Part shown: piece by piece, positions 12,316 through 23,968 of the stretch
Layout: each line of letters begins with the position of its first letter
Position numbering within the stretch: the first letter of the stretch is position 1
From: Pseudofabraea citricarpa
Taxonomy: Eukaryota > Ascomycota > Leotiomycetes > Helotiales > Dermateaceae
NCBI GenBank assembly: GCA_029641185.1
Contig: JAPWGK010000018.1
Coordinates: 124,001 to 188,000 of the forward strand
Direction of reading: 5' to 3'
Length of the DNA: 64,000 nucleotides
Program-made: the position numbers and the translations under genes
Notes under the pieces: generated by a model
Seen by the model: only the letters and a program-made list of their open reading frames with translations
Told to the model about the DNA's origin: nothing
Databases searched by the model: none

Positions 12316-12399
12316 TTATCAGTCTGAAGGTCGCTTATCATTGGCCGCACGTGTAAAAATCGAGCACTTCCTCGGTCGCCGTGGTTGGCGATGAGATAA
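12316..12399. promoter_or_regulatory. Three GATA-factor (AreA/NIT2-type) sites upstream of nitrate reductase
   Basis: HGATAR matches at 12316-12321 and 12335-12340 (TTATCA on the plus strand, so TGATAA on the minus strand) and 12394-12399 (AGATAA). They lie about 360-445 bp upstream of the nitrate reductase ATG. Paired GATA sites are the known binding pattern of the nitrogen regulators AreA/NIT2, so nitrogen-repressible control is likely; occupancy is inferred. Confidence 0.65.
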
Positions 12400-12817
12400 G
12401 GGCTGCTTTGAGTCAGGAATACTGGAAGACTGGCCTAAAGACATAGTTGCTCCAAGAAGATAGCGACGTACACACAAAGTCTTTGTGCTGATTGCTGAGT
12501 CTGTATTGTACTGTATGTATGCATGGTGCCGGCATTGGCATGTTGTGCTCTCATCCATTGCCCAGGTAGGCAAATACCAAGGTCGGAATCGATTCCATCT
12601 GGCTCAATGTTCCGGATAAGGGAGGTGGGTGGTTGTGGCATCCATTGAGTAATTGTAGGTAGCCTGGAGAAGAAGTGATACTCATCTGAGGCTTGGCTAC
12701 TCGTATGAGCTTTCACAATAATCGAGAATCAAGAGCTTCCATTGTGACGCTGGGTACAACTGCATATGCACTACTTATCAGAACTCGGGGCGTGTCCGCA
12801 ATAAAGGGCAGGTAAGG

Positions 12818-12847
12818 CACGTGAGGCTCCAGATACTCAACCACGTG
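12818..12847. promoter_or_regulatory. Two CACGTG E-boxes 24 bp apart
   Basis: Perfect CACGTG palindromes at 12818-12823 and 12842-12847, about 410-440 bp before the UPF2 ATG. CACGTG is bound by Cbf1-type and other bHLH factors in fungi; which gene they serve cannot be told. Confidence 0.45.
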
Positions 12848-13256
12848 ATCATGCCGCACTGCGCTGCACCAGCTGCACAAGATCCGAATGACATAAGCGA
12901 GGCTGTGAGGCTGAACGCAGGATCGACAAGGACTGCACTAAGGCGCTGCCGAACTCCCAAGGTGGGTTGTTCTGTCCATACACGCGATTGAACTTCTTTT
13001 TGCAATCACTCTGGACGCAACCTTGCCTCTGCAACATTCTAGCAATCAAAGCGAACGGCGCAAACCAACCCACCTACCCTTCGTCAGAAGCTAATTCAGA
13101 TGCATCTTTCTGCCTCTGACAAGTTCTCCTTTCGTTGGTATTTAATGCGATTTCCCTAGACATCACGAATGTGGGGGCACCTTAAGGATAGCATATCCCA
13201 GCCTTTTTTCAACGCCGCCGAGCATACTTGAGCTCAAGCTTGGCTTGTAGGCCACC

Positions 13257-16200
13257 ATGGATCGCAAGAGAAAGCGTGAGTTCTCTGGTCCGCCCTCCTG
13301 GGCTTTGCTGACTCTGGTGCAGGCGAACTGCGCGACCTGAACAGCCGCGCTTGGGAGGGCGAGAAAGGTGCGTTTCAATATACAGCGTTTCCACGCTGGT
13401 ACTAAAGGTGCAATTAGATGTTTTCACCGTCAACAAGTCCTTGGATTCTTCTTTGAAGAAGAACACCGCTTTCATCAAGCGTCTCCGTACCGCAATTACC
13501 GCATCCACCCTCAGCACTTTCCTGCAAGAAGTTCGAACACTTAGCCTACACAAATACCTATCCGAAATCATATCCGCATGCTACGAGGGCCTTTGTAGAC
13601 TCAAGTCCCCAGGTGAAGTTGAAGCGGGCGTCGAAATAGTCAGCGCATTGCACCAGCGCTTTGGTCCTACCGAGTTCACAGAGTATCTAGGATGGCTTAT
13701 TGGGAAAGGATTGGCCACGCCGGATAAGTCTTTACTCAAGGGTCTTGCTGTCGAAGCACGAGAGAAGGAGGAGAAAGAGCGCCTCACGAGACAAAGAGTT
13801 CTTTTGCGAGTCGTGACAGAATTATGGCTCGTTGGAGTTGTCAGGACATTGGATGATGTCAGCAGGCCAGATGATGCTTCACGAGGCAAAGAATCCCTCT
13901 CCGGTAGCGTGGCTAAAACAGTTGATCTTAAAACAAAGATCAATGGGGCTGGGAAAGGTGGTGGAGCTGAACCGTTCCCTTTGGAAGTCCTGAAGGATTT
14001 GCTCGGTCATGATAGAGAGCATACTAACTTGCCTTTATTGGTCGTATTTGTCAAGTCTTTCAGTTGGGATATTCTAGGGGTCAAAGAAGCAGGGTCCGAA
14101 GGCCGCAAGACAGTTGAGGAGGATGGCGCTACCAAGACCAGTAATGGTGCCGAGGCTGATGATGACTCGTCGGAGGAGTCTCCTTCCAACACTCACGCTA
14201 CAGAAGATGTGCCTCTCGCGTCACCAGAGCTTCAGGAGAGATTTCGCAACATACTCAAGCGGTACTTTGAGGATGTCAAGGCTCATGCCATACGTGATCA
14301 AAAGGCTATTGGCAAGCAAGCCAGAAAGGATGCTGAGGCCTATGTAAAATCTGGACAAGTCTTCGAAGACCGACAGGCAAATTACGACAAGGCTTTGAAA
14401 GCTCAAGAGAGACTCATTGCCAACGCACAAGTTCTTGCGGATGCTATTGGTGGTGAGATGCCAGACCTCAAGGATTCTGAAGATTCTTCTGCTATTGGCA
14501 ATGGAGGTATAGGCATCATCAAGACTGGTGAATATCTCAGAGGCGAGGGTGACGGGGCTGGTATTTGGGAGGACGAAGACGAGCGAAGATTCTATGAGAA
14601 TCTTGTCGACTTAAAGGGCAAAGTACCAGGCATGCTTCTGGAAGATGGCAAGAAGAAGAAAACCACGGATACTGATGAGCAGGTCGGCAAGAAAATTGAC
14701 CAGTCTGATACGAATGCTTCTGAAGGCATTGATGCCGGCATAAAATCCTCAGAAGAAGATAAGTCTACCGCCATTGCAAACAAAACAACTGGAGCACAAG
14801 TTGATGCCTTGCTGGCTAGACTGCCTGATTTGACCAATAAAGATCTGATTGATCAGGCTGCCATCGACTTCTGCTTCCTCAATTCTAAAGCATCCCGAAA
14901 TCGTCTTATCAAGGCGGTTCAAGAAATACCTAAAGGCCGCAGTGATCTCCTCCCGTCCTACTCAAGACTAGTGGCTACTCTCGGCAAGTACATGCAAGAT
15001 GTGACCAAGGGGTTGGTTGATCACCTCGACCAAGAATTCCGTAGTCTTCAACGCCGGAAGGAAAAGGAATTCCTAGGCCAGGCTCGACTTAGCAATATCC
15101 GCTACCTTGCTGAATTGACCAAGTTCGGCGTGGTACCAGAACATGTGATATTTCATTGCCTGAAGGTCAGTTTGGATGACTTTTCGCGGATGAATATTGA
15201 GATCATATGCAATCTCCTTGAGAACTGTGGACGATACCTGCTTCGGAATCCTGATACATCTCCTAGGATGGCTTCATTCCTGGAGACATTGCAGCGTAAA
15301 AAGTCAGTACAGCATATTGGTCAACAGGAGCGGATGCTCATTGAGAATGCGGTTTACTACGTCGATCCACCTGTTAGAGCCGCTATTCAGCAGAAGGAGA
15401 GAACGCCAGTTGATCTATTTATACGTAAACTTGTGTATCTGGACATGAACACTCGAAATTACTCGCATATCCTTAAGCAGATACGACGACTTCATTGGGA
15501 AGAGTCAGAGGTAAGCATGATCAGACCATTGGAGGCGAAACTAACAGTGGAAAGGTTGTTGCGGTTCTCGAGAAAGTGTTTTCTAAACCAGGAAAAGTTA
15601 AATACGGCAATATTCACTTATTGGCAATTCTTGCCAGTGCATTGTACAGGTATCACCAGGATTTCATCACTGCAGTTATCGATAACCTCCTGGAATATAT
15701 CGCAGTTGGCCTTGAGCAGAACGACTTCAAATTTAACCAGCGTAGAATTGCGGAGGTCAAATATCTGGGCGAACTCTATAATTATAGAATGGTTGATCAT
15801 CCCGTGATCTTTGATGCTATGTATAGAATCATGACTTTTGGCCACGGTATATTATGAGCATAAACGCAAAATGATAAATCACGCTAATATCTCTACAGGT
15901 GGCCCACCAATTCCTGGTCGCCTCAATCCCCTTGATATGCCAGACGATTTCTTTCGCATACGACTTGTTGCAACTCTTCTTGAGACTTGTGGCATATTCT
16001 TCAATCGTGGACCTGCTGGTAAAAAGTTAGACTACTTCTTGTCATTCTTCCAGGTAAGTAGGTTCATATGTGATTAGGGAATAAATGCTTACCCCTGCAG
16101 TACTACATCTACACCAAAGACAGTCTCCCCATGGATATTGAGTTTATTGTTCAAGACGTCTTTGCACTGACGCGTCCTCAGTGGAAGCTTGCTTCTAATC

Positions 16201-17403
16201 TGGAGGAAGCCAGTCGAGCTTTCCAACTAGCCATGGCTCAAGATCAAAAGTCCACGGGACTCGACAAAGTTGTTGAGCCGGAGGAACCTGACAGCGATGA
16301 TTCGTCTGATGATGGTATAGGCGATGGAGAAGCCGATGTAGGGGCAACAGATGTGGGAGAGATTTCTGCAGAGGATGAGGACATGGATGTGAGTGCAGCA
16401 AGAAGCCAATAAGCACAACTTACTAAATTAACCTAGGCCAATACCAACGACGATGAATCGCTTTCCGCACGAGGAACTGACTCGGAGGAAGAAAATATTG
16501 TCGTCACGAGACAAGAGGAAGAAATCGATCCTGAAGACGAAGCTGATTTCGAGCGTGAGTATGCAAAAATGATGGCTGAAAGTTTAGAATCACGAAAATT
16601 CGACCGCAAACCAACCTTCGATGTCCCACTTCCCATGAAACGCAAGGATCGGGATTTTGGTGCCTCGAGCGAAGTCCCAGGAGATGAAGTAGCCACAACC
16701 AATACTCCACCAAGTGGAACAATGGCTTTCTCCCTCCTCACGAAGCGTGGCAATCGCCAAACGGTACATTATGCTTGAGACGTATTCTAGGATAAAGCTA
16801 ACATTTGCTCTTCAGACCAAGACCGTATCTCTCCCGTCCGATTCTAATTTCGCCATCGCCATGAAGAGTCAACAGGCAGCAGAAAAGGAGGAACAACAAC
16901 GTATCAAGAATCTAGTCCTTAATTACGATCTCCGAGACGTTGAGGAGCAAGATGGTGATTTGAACCTCACACCCCTCCTCCCAAACCCGAATATTAAATA
17001 TTACCATGCAGGTCTTGAAAAGACTGCTGTACCCAGTTCTGCTAGATTTGACAAATCCGGCAGCAACCGCAGCGGCCAACGAGCGAGAAAACTGCAGCTG
17101 ACTGACATCGATTGGTATGGTTCTAGACGCACGACAACATCTCCCCAGACACCTCTAAATATTGACGGGGGCACGGAAAAGGTTCCAAGTAGTGAAGGTG
17201 TTTATCTTGACAGGAAAGCACCTTTCGGAACCTTCAAATCTCATGCCTCCCAACGTTTCCCTCAGAATAATGCTTCTTCGAGGACAAATTCTTTGCAGCA
17301 AGGAATGCAGCATGCCAGGGAAAATCCCAAGCCGAGAGTCGTGAATGGAAACTCTTTACTGCAGGGCCCACGCCAGCAGCATTTTTTTGCTTCACAGACC
17401 TGA
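13257..17403 (+). CDS. Nonsense-mediated decay factor UPF2/NMD2
   Basis: Scaffold of the NMD surveillance complex that links UPF1 to UPF3. Eight exons: 13257-13275, 13323-13367, 13418-15510, 15555-15846, 15899-16053, 16101-16388, 16437-16763, 16816-17403 (1268 aa). The ATG lies in the strong context GCCACCATGG. The first two coding exons are only 19 and 45 nt and give MDRKRKRELRDLN, a start I recall from fungal UPF2. Three MIF4G-type helical domains follow: one in the first half of exon 3, a second around 14810-15490, and a third across exons 4-6. An Asp/Glu-rich linker (16270-16500) precedes the UPF1-binding segment (16810-16960). A disordered tail of about 130 residues ends the protein. Intron 15511-15554 uses the second AG after the branch site; the first AG (15547) would give a stop 13 codons later. 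Confidence 0.93.
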
Positions 17404-18310
17404 GGCCAAGAGTGGACATACCTGAGTGTGGAGGATATGATTTTGAATTGCAAATATTTGGGCGAGAATCAGTAGCTAACAGTGTCCCTCATGAAATGGG
17501 GGGAATAGGACATGATGAAGGCTTAGTGGTGACCTACTTGGTCACTTGAAAATCCATTCTTCTTCTCACTCGAAACGAAAGCTATTCGGACCACCTCGAT
17601 GGATGCCTATGCCTTCTTATATGAGCAGCTCCGTTCTTCCATTTTCTACTAGTGACGGAACGGCCGACGGACGCGACTCCCCTGCATGTCACCTTGCAAA
17701 GCCAAATGAAGATAGACAACGATGCAACGCGAGGCTGATGGGAGGGGAAGCCTGAAAGGCAAGACCGACGATCAAGTGTTGTGGTAGTGGTGTATGAAGT
17801 ATCTCTTCTGGTGGAATTGACGGTTGGGGAATGCTGCAGCAGACGGCAGTCAGAAGTGGTCAAATTGATGGAGGGCCTTTTTTTCTTTTGTTTGGCATCT
17901 TGCTTGCCTCAGTTCATTGGGCGCTGGCAAATCAGCTAGCTGACTGTTGAATGGGGTGGCGAAACTGCAGGTACATGCGCTGTAATTTTTAAAACAGCTT
18001 TCACTTCCTCGCTCGGTCCCTGTGAGTGATGTTTTTGCACTATGCCCAAGTCATACAACCCATCGTGGCGGGCCAGGATGGAAGCAGTTGTGATGGTATG
18101 CAATAATGAAAGCGACTGATGCTCTAACCCTTCCTAGCTCAAGCAGAAATCAAATGATTTCCGATACGGAGCTTGTGTATGTAAAGATGCATACTGTACA
18201 GCAGGTATATTCGTGCAATAGCATGCGATATTATGCATAGTACCAGACTAATGGTGCAACTAAAAATATACATTTCATTCATATGACGACGGCACAGCAT
18301 CGACCCCAGC

Positions 18311-18340
18311 AGACGCAGACACAGACACAGACACAGACAC
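18311..18340. repeat. (CAGACA)n microsatellite
   Basis: Near-perfect tandem CAGACA units, about five copies, in non-coding DNA downstream of UPF2. Confidence 0.85.
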
Positions 18341-18839
18341 AAAAGCGCTTCGTTTCAAGATGGAGGCCTTTGGCAGAGCTCTGGACGGCAGGACTGGTTG
18401 AATAGCTAAACTGTAGATGGAAACGAAACGGGCACGGTGCTGGTGGTGCTACGGGATGTGATAGGGGGGAGGTGTGTGCTTTTTCGGCTGGGAAGTCAGG
18501 AGGGAGAGAGGGAGAGATCATCGTCAGGGGTCGCTAACGGGGGGATGCGAGGTGAGTTGTAACTTGTGAGCTGTGGGATACGGGATATGAGATGTGAGAT
18601 GTGAGATGAGAATTAGATTGGAGATGGCATTACCACACATGGAAGAGTTTTTACTTGGGTTATTGGAGTGAGAGGTCTGGTCTCGACTACTATTCATAGT
18701 TTCCAAGGCTAGACAGACATCTAGTACCAATACCCGGCTTCCAAGGTTTTGCTATCGATTCCTGGGTGTGATGTGCAAAGAGAGGATGGTGGTCAATGAG
18801 CCGTCGATGGGCTAGAAGGTGAATAAGAGAAAGTGTGGG

Positions 18840-18860
18840 GTAGAATAGAATAGAATAGAA
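18840..18860. repeat. (TAGAA)n microsatellite
   Basis: About four tandem copies of a 5-bp unit, TAGAA. Confidence 0.8.
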
Positions 18861-19004
18861 GAGGAGAATATTGAATTCTTCTACCCATCTTCTAGATTCG
18901 TGGTTCTTCTATTGCAGATGTAATGAGCTTCTTCATGCTCTTGACTCTCAGTCATCTATCATCTTAGGCAGGCGATGCATCAGATCGGGTTGGGGGCCTT
19001 GTCT

Positions 19005-19097
19005 CCCCTGTAGCCCCTGTAGCCCCTGTAGATTCCCCGTAGTGATCCCCTGTACCGTACTAGTGATTCCCTGTAATAATCCCCTGTAGTGATCCCC
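19005..19097. repeat. Imperfect tandem repeat of CCCCTGTAG(TGAT)
   Basis: A 9-bp unit CCCTGTAGC is repeated, then diverges into 13-14 bp units combining CCCCTGTAG with TGATC; about seven units in all. Not coding. Confidence 0.75.
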
Positions 19098-19330
19098 CAA
19101 AGCGGCGTCAGCGGCCCCAGACTCGGCGGTCATGGCGCAACGCCGCAGGGGCAATACTGTTACTTAGTACAACTTACAGTAGTACTGTAGCTCTGGCGAT
19201 TGTGGCTGATCAAGCATATTGACCTGCGTCTGAGGCTTTTGCATCTCTCTCAATGCGGAACATGGGTGATGGGTCGCTCTCAAAACAGCAAAGTTCATCC
19301 GACCTTGCCAGTAGCCACTCACACACTCCC

Positions 19331-19425
19331 TACAGAACAGGACAGGACAGAACAGAACAGGACAGGACAGGGCAGTACAGTACAAAGGTAGGTAAGTAAG
19401 TAAGTAAGTAATAAAGTAGGTAAGC
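19331..19425. repeat. Compound microsatellite: ACAGG/ACAGA then (GTAA)n
   Basis: A run of 5-bp GACAG/AACAG units (19336-19380) is followed by GTAAGTAAGTAAGTAA-type units to about 19425. Each GTAAGT is also a donor-like string. Confidence 0.8.
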
Positions 19426-19451
19426 ACCTAAGCACCCAGGCCAGGTGCTAG

Positions 19452-19476
19452 CCCCTCCCCCTCCCCCTCCCCCAAA
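19452..19476. repeat. (CCCCCT)n pyrimidine tract
   Basis: Four units of CCCCTC in a core-promoter-like position about 830 bp before the chitin synthase ATG. Confidence 0.8.
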
Positions 19477-20304
19477 GAACCGAACCATCCACGTCTCGCT
19501 GCTCCATTGGAAAACAAAAACCCAGACCTAGACCCAGACCCAGACTCCTCTGCTCAACCTGTCCCAGTCTCTACTACAGTACTACTACTACCACTACAAC
19601 AATAACAACAAGGCTTGCCCCCGACTCCCCTAGCTCTCTGCCCGGTTTGCAGATAGTGAGTTCGTCATTGTGAGGGGCATCACCACTTGAGCATTCGTTA
19701 CTTGTTCTACCTTCCACTTTTGTCATTCTGTGCCTTCTGTGCCTTGTTTAAAGTACAACCCTCGCTCGCAGTCCACCTGCATCTTGCAATTCAACCTTCC
19801 TTCGTTACTGTCATGCCAGGCCAGCAGTGCCATCTTGCTTTAGTCAATCGCTCGTGAAACTGCAGCTTCTGGCCATCGACTCCGCCCTCTCTCAACTTCG
19901 TTACAGCAGCAGAGGTGATCCGGTGGAGAGTAGACGCTTGTGTATCATTCGACTCCTGCCAGACAGCCAGCCGCCTGCCTACAAACGCTCCGACTATCAA
20001 ACGTCCACCACCGCGCTCGTTCAAACTGTGGCTTTCAAACCCTCACACACTGCCACTTGGGAGACAGCAAGCTCCCGAGATCCAAACATTTGCAGTAAAA
20101 GTTTGTATGTCCTTTACCGTACGGCATCACATCACATCTTTGTCATGCAAGGGGAAGAAGCAACTTAGTTCTGACGTATGCATGCAGCTACCCTATCCTA
20201 TATCGACTGCCTGTTCTTGAAATCTGGGCCACTTCATTATTTTGAGGACTTCGACTCAAAAGCTAGGCCGGGATCCAAATTCTCTCGACATCAAACCGCC
20301 CAAG

Positions 20305-22863
20305 ATGCAGTACGACATGTCGCCATGGCCTGTCAAGGACGTGAGTAAAGATTCCTCGAGACTTGTACTGCATGCGATCAAGAACATGAATTGACAAGCA
20401 GAGCAGATTGTCTATACGGCCATTGTTGGCACTGTCATGATAGCCGCATTCCTTGAGTGGTTTCTCTGGCTTGCTGCATTCATGTACTGTCTGATAAAGG
20501 TATACCAGAAAGCAGAACATTGGTCGGTAAAGGTGCTTTCTGTTTTGGTGGCCATTGCCTTTACAGCCTTGAGGTAAGAAGAATTTACCAAGTAACATCT
20601 CAGCACTTGCTAATATTTACAATCATATAGATGTATATTTCTGCCTATCATGGTGGTTACTCTTCCACTGCCCAACCAAGTCACTCAATACTTTCCGACG
20701 GTTATGGTGTCGTTCCTTCAGTGGTTTGGCTTTTGGTCATTTGCGGCACTCCTCACCATCCCGTGGCTGTTCTGTGTCTATCAACTTGTGACTCATCAGT
20801 TGGGTCGAACAAAACGGATCAAGGAGGTCTTGGATGAGCATTCAGCTCCAAAGGTTGTTATTGTCATGCCATGCTACAAGGAGGACCCGGACATTCTTTT
20901 GACGGCTATTGATTCAGTGGTCGACTGCGACTACCCACCATCGTGTATTCACGTCTTCCTCTCTTTTGACGGTGACCAGGAGGATGAATTATATCTTAAG
21001 ACGATTGAGTCCTTGGGCGTTCCTCTTTCGTTGGAGTCCTACCCAAAGAGTATCGATGTTGCTTACCGCACTGCCCGAATTACTGTTTCACGATTCCCTC
21101 ATGGAGGAAAGAGACACTGTCAAAAGGCTACCTTCAAACTCATCGATAAGGTCTACACCGAATATCTCAAGCGGAATGACAACTTGTTCATTCTCTTTAT
21201 TGACTCGGACTGCATCTTAGATAGAGTTTGTCTCCAGAACTTTGTTTACGATATGGAATTGAGTCCAGGAAATACGCGAGACATGTTAGCAATGACTGGT
21301 GTCATTACTTCAACAACCAAGAAGCACAGTCTTATCACACTTCTGCAAGATATGGAGTATATCCATGGCCAACTCTTCGAGCGTACGGTTGAATCGGGCT
21401 GTGGAGCCGTTACCTGTTTACCTGGAGCCTTGACTATGTTGCGATTTTCGGCTTTTCGAAGAATGGCCAAATACTACTTTGCCGACAAGGCTGAGCAGTG
21501 TGAGGACTTATTCGATTACGGCAAATGCCATCTCGGCGAAGATCGTTGGCTTACCCATCTCTTTATGATTGGAGCCAAGAAGCGTTACCAGATTCAGATG
21601 TGCACATCAGCATTTTGCAAAACAGAAGCAGTCCAGACATATGCCTCTCTCATCAAACAACGCCGCCGCTGGTTCTTGGGTTTTATTACAAATGAAGTTT
21701 GCATGTTGACTGATATGAGAATCTGGAAGCGGTATCCCATCCTTGCAATCGTTAGATTCATGCAGAACACCATTCGAACCACCGCTCTTCTCTTCTTCAT
21801 CATGGTAGTTTCTATTATTTCAACCTCAAAGAAGATCCAATCTTTGCCAGTTGGTTTTATTGCCATTTCTCTTGGTTTGAATTGGGCCATGATGATATAC
21901 TTTGGAGCCAAGTTGAAGCGATTCAAGGTCTGGCTGTACCCGCTCATGTTCATCATCAACCCCTTCTTCAACTGGTATTACATGGTATACGGAATCTTTA
22001 CGGCTGGCCAAAGAACCTGGGGTGGACCGAGAGCCGATGCGGGAGCTGCCGATGGTGGAACAACTGCTCAGGAGGTCATCGAACAAGCTGACGCCCAAGG
22101 AGACGAGCTCAACGTTGTACCCGAGACCTTCAAGGCTGCTGCCGAGGCCAAGAATAAGAAACTTAATCGCACCAGCATTAGTTTGCAGCCTCCGGGTCGT
22201 CTCGAGGGTCGCTTCACGGCTCCAGAAAGATTGCCTGGTGGTTGGTATGAACAGGTCAACGATTCGATGACTAGTGTCCTGGCAACAAATACTGGCAAAC
22301 CCCGCCCGGCTCTTCTCCAGAGGGATTCATTCGATAGTTTGGTCTCAGCCAGGACCAGTGACAACTCCGTTTATTCACCTCGCCGAGTCGAGAGCATTAT
22401 GGGAGATGAAGACCGAAAGAAATATGCAATGGCCCAGGCCAGTCAAAGAGCGGCGGGTGGAGCATACATGACAGCACCTCCGCAAGGTCGAGTTTATGAG
22501 ATGGGCGATGATGAGCTCAAGAAGGGTGGCTTCAAAGATTCTGTCGAGCCCGTCAACTCGTTTGAGCGGCCAGCCTTCAATCGAGTAGAGAGTTATCAGA
22601 GCTATGTGTCTGATGGATCTCAAACAGACTCGCCCCCAGAGCCTGCTGCTGCAAATTCCCTGAGCATTCCGCAGCCGTCATCGACAAGTGCTAATCGGAA
22701 CGGTCGCAACGGTCGAAGTCCTCTCGCCAGAGCCAGTCTCGTGAGAACCGCTTCCCATGATGGCGAGAATGCAGGCATCGAGTTGCAAGAGCAAAGGTTC
22801 TCGGGGGACAGCTCTAGCCGAACAGGATCTCCCCGCCCAACATTCTCACCCGGACGACAATGA
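20305..22863 (+). CDS. Chitin synthase without myosin motor (class VI/VII, A. fumigatus ChsD type)
   Basis: Membrane glycosyltransferase (GT2) that polymerises GlcNAc from UDP-GlcNAc into cell-wall chitin. Exons 20305-20340, 20404-20573 and 20631-22863 give 812 aa. The first exon is 36 nt (MQYDMSPWPVKD). Exon 2 could start at 20404 or 20407, both in frame; the first AG (20400-20401) leads to a stop. Two or three membrane segments lie in residues 15-125. The catalytic core holds the DSD acid motif (260-262), GEDRW (371-375) and the product-site QRRRW (412-416). Several further membrane helices lie at about 440-520, and a Ser/Arg-rich cytosolic tail of about 280 residues ends the protein. The short length and lack of myosin-like or cytochrome b5-like domains separate it from classes V/VII-MMD and IV. 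Class numbering of this type differs between authors. Confidence 0.9.
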
Positions 22864-23501
22864 TTTTCTTTCTCGATCGAAGTGATCTGTACAAAGGCTC
22901 CGGTTTTCCATTTCCCGGCCTCTGGTGGGTTTCGGCTTGGGGCATGATATGGACAGGCGATCTCGGCGTTTCTTATTTCAAGCCTCCTCTGCCTAGGTAG
23001 GTACTTATCTCAAGAGTGCTTAATTGCATTTGCATGGATGAGATGAGATGAGATGTTGGGTTATCCAAATATGTGACGGGCACCTACTATGAGGCGCCAA
23101 AAGCGGTCTAGACATAGATAATAAATAATACGTATACAGCACTGTATAAAATGCCTCAGATGTGTGATGATTGTTGTCTGCTGCACTGACTCGTTTACGA
23201 ATACAATGCGACGACACACGTGCAGACAGACGTCATACCTCTGTGCCCGCCTTGCTCTTGCTCTTGGTCTTTCCTTCTCTTCTCTACAGAAGTTGTTGCC
23301 AGCATGGCACTGGTGGCAGAGTTTGCAATTCTGCAGAGCCCATAAAATATGACGCCAATTATTAATTTCAAGGCGGTCGTGGCCCTCTCAGCCTATTGCC
23401 CTATAGCGTTGCCCCCACCACGGCCTGCCAACAATCCAACAATCCATAATCCATCATCCATAATCCATCCCACCGCTGCTTATCGGGCGGCCGGCATGCT
23501 C

Positions 23502-23511
23502 GTCACGTGAC
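23502..23511. promoter_or_regulatory. 10-bp perfect palindrome GTCACGTGAC (Cbf1-type E-box)
   Basis: Extends the CACGTG core to the full RTCACRTG-type site. It lies 458 bp upstream of the Hsp110 start, with a further CACGTG 60 bp downstream of it. Confidence 0.45.
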
Positions 23512-23915
23512 ACATAGGCATTGGCCCATCGTCTGGACATCTAGACATCTGGACTTGAGGGCCACGTGGTGGCTGTCGAGACGGCCAGCAGCAGTCAGTG
23601 AGTGAGGGAGTGCATGATCTTGTCTTGCGAAGAAGCCACAGTGTGTCTGTGTCGCGGTTGAGGCTGTGTGGTTGGTTTCTGTCCGTCCGTCTCTTTGTCT
23701 TTGATCGAATCGAATCGTCTCGAAGGCTCTTGAACCAGCGACTCGGCTAGCGTTGTCAACCCGTCGAAAAAAAGACGAAGCTCGTCCACAAGCAAACAAC
23801 ACAAGGCTCTCACTAAAACAACAAAGTCGCCCGCAACCCCACGAACATTGTAGCAAAACATCCCCTCTCACCCACCATCCTCTCCTCAACCCCCAAACCC
23901 GCCTTCTGCAACATT

Positions 23916-23923
23916 TTCAAGAA
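23916..23923. promoter_or_regulatory. Possible minimal heat-shock element (TTCnnGAA)
   Basis: One inverted TTC-AA-GAA pair, 46 bp before the start codon. A functional element normally has three or more units and lies upstream of the transcription start, so support is weak. Confidence 0.25.
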
Positions 23924-23968
23924 CCCCTCTACGCTTTGACCGCACGATAAGTCGGATAAGCAGCGAAA

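Larger units (their letters stand above)
11955..13256. other. Divergent promoter region between nitrate reductase and UPF2
   Basis: About 1.3 kb shared by two divergent genes. It contains three HGATAR sites and three CACGTG palindromes (12348-12353, 12818-12823, 12842-12847). No credible gene; the small frames overlap on both strands. Confidence 0.7.
17404..20304. other. 2.9 kb non-coding stretch, probable long promoter and leader of the chitin synthase gene
   Basis: Rich in simple repeats and pyrimidine runs, with no frame that shows protein-like conservation. The last 700 bp (about 19500-20304) are pyrimidine-rich, typical of a fungal promoter and 5' leader, and contain several upstream ATGs, the longest frame being 19827-20168. 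Repeats are listed separately. Confidence 0.6.
22864..23968. other. Intergenic, promoter of Hsp110 gene
   Basis: Contains CACGTG palindromes at 23504-23509 and 23563-23568, a short TAGGTAGGTA motif near 22995, and a pyrimidine-rich stretch just before the next ATG. Small frames on both strands are not supported as genes. Confidence 0.6.

Noticed and set aside
9205..17403. A nitrate-assimilation gene cluster
   Set aside because: Only nitrate reductase is present; the flanking genes are an RNA-binding protein and UPF2.
19827..20220. Two overlapping plus-strand frames of about 100-113 codons before the chitin synthase gene
   Set aside because: No family resemblance and located in a pyrimidine-rich leader; at most upstream ORFs.
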